From: Nitrososphaerota archaeon | GTDB taxonomy: Archaea > Thermoproteota > Nitrososphaeria > Conexivisphaerales > DTJL01 | NCBI GenBank assembly: GCA_021324115.1 | Contig: JAJPJS010000027.1 | Coordinates: 158,590 to 222,589, forward strand | Length of the DNA: 64,000 bases | Reading direction: 5' to 3' | Shown: in pieces, positions 62,216-64,000 of the stretch | Layout of the letters: each line of letters starts with the position of its first letter | Position numbering within the stretch: the first letter of the stretch is position 1 | Program-made: the position numbers and the translations under genes | Notes under the pieces: model-generated | Database searches by the model: none | What the model saw: only the letters and a program-made list of their open reading frames with translations | Told to the model about the DNA's origin: nothing

Positions 62216-63487
62216 ATGATAACGAAAGCTAGAAGACTATTTTTGGTTCTTTCAATATTCGTGCTCTCTTTTGCCGTAATCGCAGCAGTTCCTTCGAACT
62301 CTACTTACGCTCTGAACTGTACAGTGACTGTGAGCAGTGGAAGTTCTATTCAATCTGCGATAAACTCGGCAAGTCCTGGTTCAGTGATATGTGTAGGCCC
62401 AGGAACTTTTCCGGAACAACTGGTCATCGATAAGCAGATCACTCTCGTTGGTTCTGGGTCTGCGACCATCATTAGGCCTACGTCTATTACGGGTGATGCG
62501 ATTCATCCTGTGAACAATGTACCTGAAGCCCCCATCATATTGGTCAACCGGACCTCGGGAGTAGTCGTTGAAGACCTTGTGGTCGATGGTTCAGGCGTTT
62601 CCTTTGCTGGCATGGGTTGTGGTCCTCCTCTGTATATGGGTGTGCTGTTCGATTCTGCTTCCGGAACTCTTCAACAAGCAACCATAGAGAACATCAACCT
62701 TGGCACCTCGACCCTTTATGGTTGCCAAAATGGCTTGGCTGTGTTCGTTCAGAGCTCATCAGGTCACAACTCCGTAGTTACGATCTCTTCAAACACTGTA
62801 ACCAATTATCAGAAGAACGGGATAACGTGCAACTTCGCTGGTTCTGACTGTAACATCTCAGGAAACACTGTATCTCCTCTTAGTGCAGCACAGCCCTACA
62901 TCGCCTCGAACGGAATCCAGATTGCATTCGGAGCTGAGGGTTCGGTCACAGATAATACCGTCAGCGGGAACGAGTGTACATTAGCAACCTACTGTTCTAA
63001 CGATCTCATCAATGCCGCTCAGGGAACGGGCATCCTTCTATACCAGGCTGGAAGCTCGGGGGTGTCCATTACAGGCAACACTCTTTCGGCGAATGATATA
63101 GGCATTGGTATGTATCTCGACCCGAGCGGTACAGTAACCACTACAGGCAACACACTTCAGTCGAACAAATATTATGGCGTAGTCGTCTATGACGAAAACG
63201 AAACAGTCTCGGGTAACACCCTATCGTCCACCCCCGTAGGCCTGGGTGTAGTGTCAGACACATCTGGGTTAACGGCTATTCTTACATACACCGATTCATT
63301 TAGCAACGTAGATACGAATTGTCAAGCCTATACTGCTAATGGTGGTGTAGCGATCTGTAAGGTTCAGCAAGCAGTTACAGGGGTACCGGAGTTCGGAGCT
63401 CCTGCGGCCCTAGTCACCGCACTATCCTTCCTTCTTGTTGTCTATTTAAGGCAAAGACTTACCGTGGGAAGACCGAAGCGATTCTGA
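62216..63487 (+). CDS. surface beta-helix protein with PEFG-type C-terminal sorting signal
   Basis: A 423-residue exported protein. Signal peptide: residues about 5-32. The body is a right-handed parallel beta-helix (PbH1/NosD-like repeats), with recurring I-x-x-N-T-x-x-x-N turns such as ISSNTVTNYQKNGI, VTDNTVSGN, ITGNTLSANDIGI and TTGNTLQSNKYYGV. The C-terminus reads TGVPEFGAPAALVTALSFLLVVYLRQR plus a basic tail: the tripartite V-P-E-F-G, helix, Arg pattern of PEFG-CTERM proteins processed by archaeosortases. Cys-rich for this class (nine or more), so disulfides are likely. Likely carbohydrate- or surface-binding role. Confidence 0.75.
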   Translation: MITKARRLFLVLSIFVLSFAVIAAVPSNSTYALNCTVTVSSGSSIQSAINSASPGSVICVGPGTFPEQLVIDKQITLVGSGSATIIRPTSITGDAIHPVNNVPEAPIILVNRTSGVVVEDLVVDGSGVSFAGMGCGPPLYMGVLFDSASGTLQQATIENINLGTSTLYGCQNGLAVFVQSSSGHNSVVTISSNTVTNYQKNGITCNFAGSDCNISGNTVSPLSAAQPYIASNGIQIAFGAEGSVTDNTVSGNECTLATYCSNDLINAAQGTGILLYQAGSSGVSITGNTLSANDIGIGMYLDPSGTVTTTGNTLQSNKYYGVVVYDENETVSGNTLSSTPVGLGVVSDTSGLTAILTYTDSFSNVDTNCQAYTANGGVAICKVQQAVTGVPEFGAPAALVTALSFLLVVYLRQRLTVGRPKRF

Positions 63488-64000
63488 ACAACTTTCGGCT
63501 ACTCGGATTAGCTCGAATAATTTTTTTATGTGGCCAAATGACGAAGCAGTCTCACAAAGGCATTAGTCCTTAAGGTCACTTAAAGACAAAACTTATGGAT
63601 TGCAATTAGTGACTATATTTCATCCTCGATATGATGATCTCCAGAGAAGAGTGAAGTAGCAATGAAAATAATACAGAACAAGAAAATTATGGTCAATGGA
63701 GAGATATTTCTAACCTGCGCTGACTATTTGGTGCCTGATATTTGAATGGTAGAACAAGGAGAGGATTCGCTGAAATACATACAAGAGGTTGTCGCCTAAT
63801 TCCTTTAATCCATAACGTCATCTTATCTTGATTCAATCAATCATGAACGTAGTTAGGGTGTGGGCTCCGATGATGTTTGAGCACACACCGGAAAAGAGAA
63901 GGATACTGGAGAGTATACCATCTCGCCCACACGCGTGAACGGGATGAACTGGTAAGAGATATAGTTACGCTTGTCAGGGAGAATGAACCTCCTCGTAGAC
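63488..64000. other. right-edge region without a firm gene
   Basis: About 510 bp. A T-run (aatttttttatg, 63519-63530) after the surface protein may terminate it. Near the edge, a frame from ATG 63843 stops at 63938, while another frame open to the edge reads REGYWRVYHLAHTRERDELVRDIVTLVREN; this could be the start of a gene cut by the window or a frameshifted relic. Confidence 0.35.

Noticed and set aside
62216..63487. Repeats of the beta-helix protein as a DNA repeat or CRISPR array
   Set aside because: The repeats are short protein turns with variable DNA; there are no identical repeats with regular spacers.
1..64000. tRNA or rRNA genes
   Set aside because: Scanning for T-loop-like GGTTCGAAT sequences found only coding or isolated matches (for example near 29503 and 56570) without a paired acceptor or D-arm.

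Overview
The window looks like a chromosome segment of an acidophilic, heterotrophic archaeon of the Thermoplasmata type (inference). The archaeal signs are: TATA-like box A elements about 26 nt upstream of many start codons (leaderless transcripts), a Pilin_N-type prepilin, V4R-domain proteins, a KaiC-like ATPase, an archaeal-type AAA ATPase, an ADP-forming acyl-CoA synthetase and a PEFG-type C-terminal sorting signal. The glutamic (G1) peptidase and the solute-binding proteins anchored by an N-terminal helix suit life in acid. No rRNA, tRNA or CRISPR array was seen.

Layout. 1-4.2 kb: a partial V4R protein, a 40-residue zinc-ribbon protein, a two-HTH regulator divergent from a second V4R protein, and a secreted G1 peptidase. 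4.2-7.8 kb: a sugar-nucleotide epimerase, a membrane-fused phosphoesterase and an isochorismatase-fold hydrolase. 8.1-12.8 kb: BMP-family nucleoside-type ABC importer 1. 13.5-23.6 kb: a CoA-ester module (CitE-like lyase, acyl-CoA dehydrogenase, MaoC hydratase, class III CoA-transferase) that matches the bacterial itaconate/methylsuccinate degradation gene set, followed by a complete Liv-type ABC importer and an MFS carrier. 24.0-35.0 kb: a peptide module (M19 dipeptidase, Asp/Glu/hydantoin-racemase family protein, nitroreductase, full Dpp/Opp importer, enolase-superfamily epimerase, APC permease). 35.0-39.0 kb: a GNAT/ADP-forming acyl-CoA synthetase fusion and an amidohydrolase-2 protein. 39.2-41.0 kb: a tightly overlapping four-gene signalling operon with a KaiC-like ATPase. 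41.3-49.4 kb: a second phosphoesterase, BMP-type importer 2 in the same gene arrangement as importer 1, and a nucleoside/SAH deaminase-like amidohydrolase. 49.7-58.1 kb: a secreted protein, pheA, a decayed patch (nuclease-domain remnant, truncated pilin), an AAA ATPase whose start lies in a tandem palindromic operator, and the purine operon guaB-purA-purB. 58.2-64 kb: an accessory region with a broken transposase, an unrecognised three-gene cassette ending in a PIN-like nuclease, gene fragments and a beta-helix surface protein with a VPEFG-TM-basic tail.

How it fits together. The organism appears to scavenge: two nucleoside-type importers plus a deaminase feed the IMP-to-AMP/GMP branch, a peptide importer is surrounded by peptidase, racemase and epimerase genes, and a Liv-type importer sits beside a C5-dicarboxylate CoA pathway. 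In all three importer clusters the genes are split into converging transcription units. The best candidate for an undescribed system is the 59,058-60,774 cassette; the KaiC-like operon and the palindrome-controlled ATPase come next.
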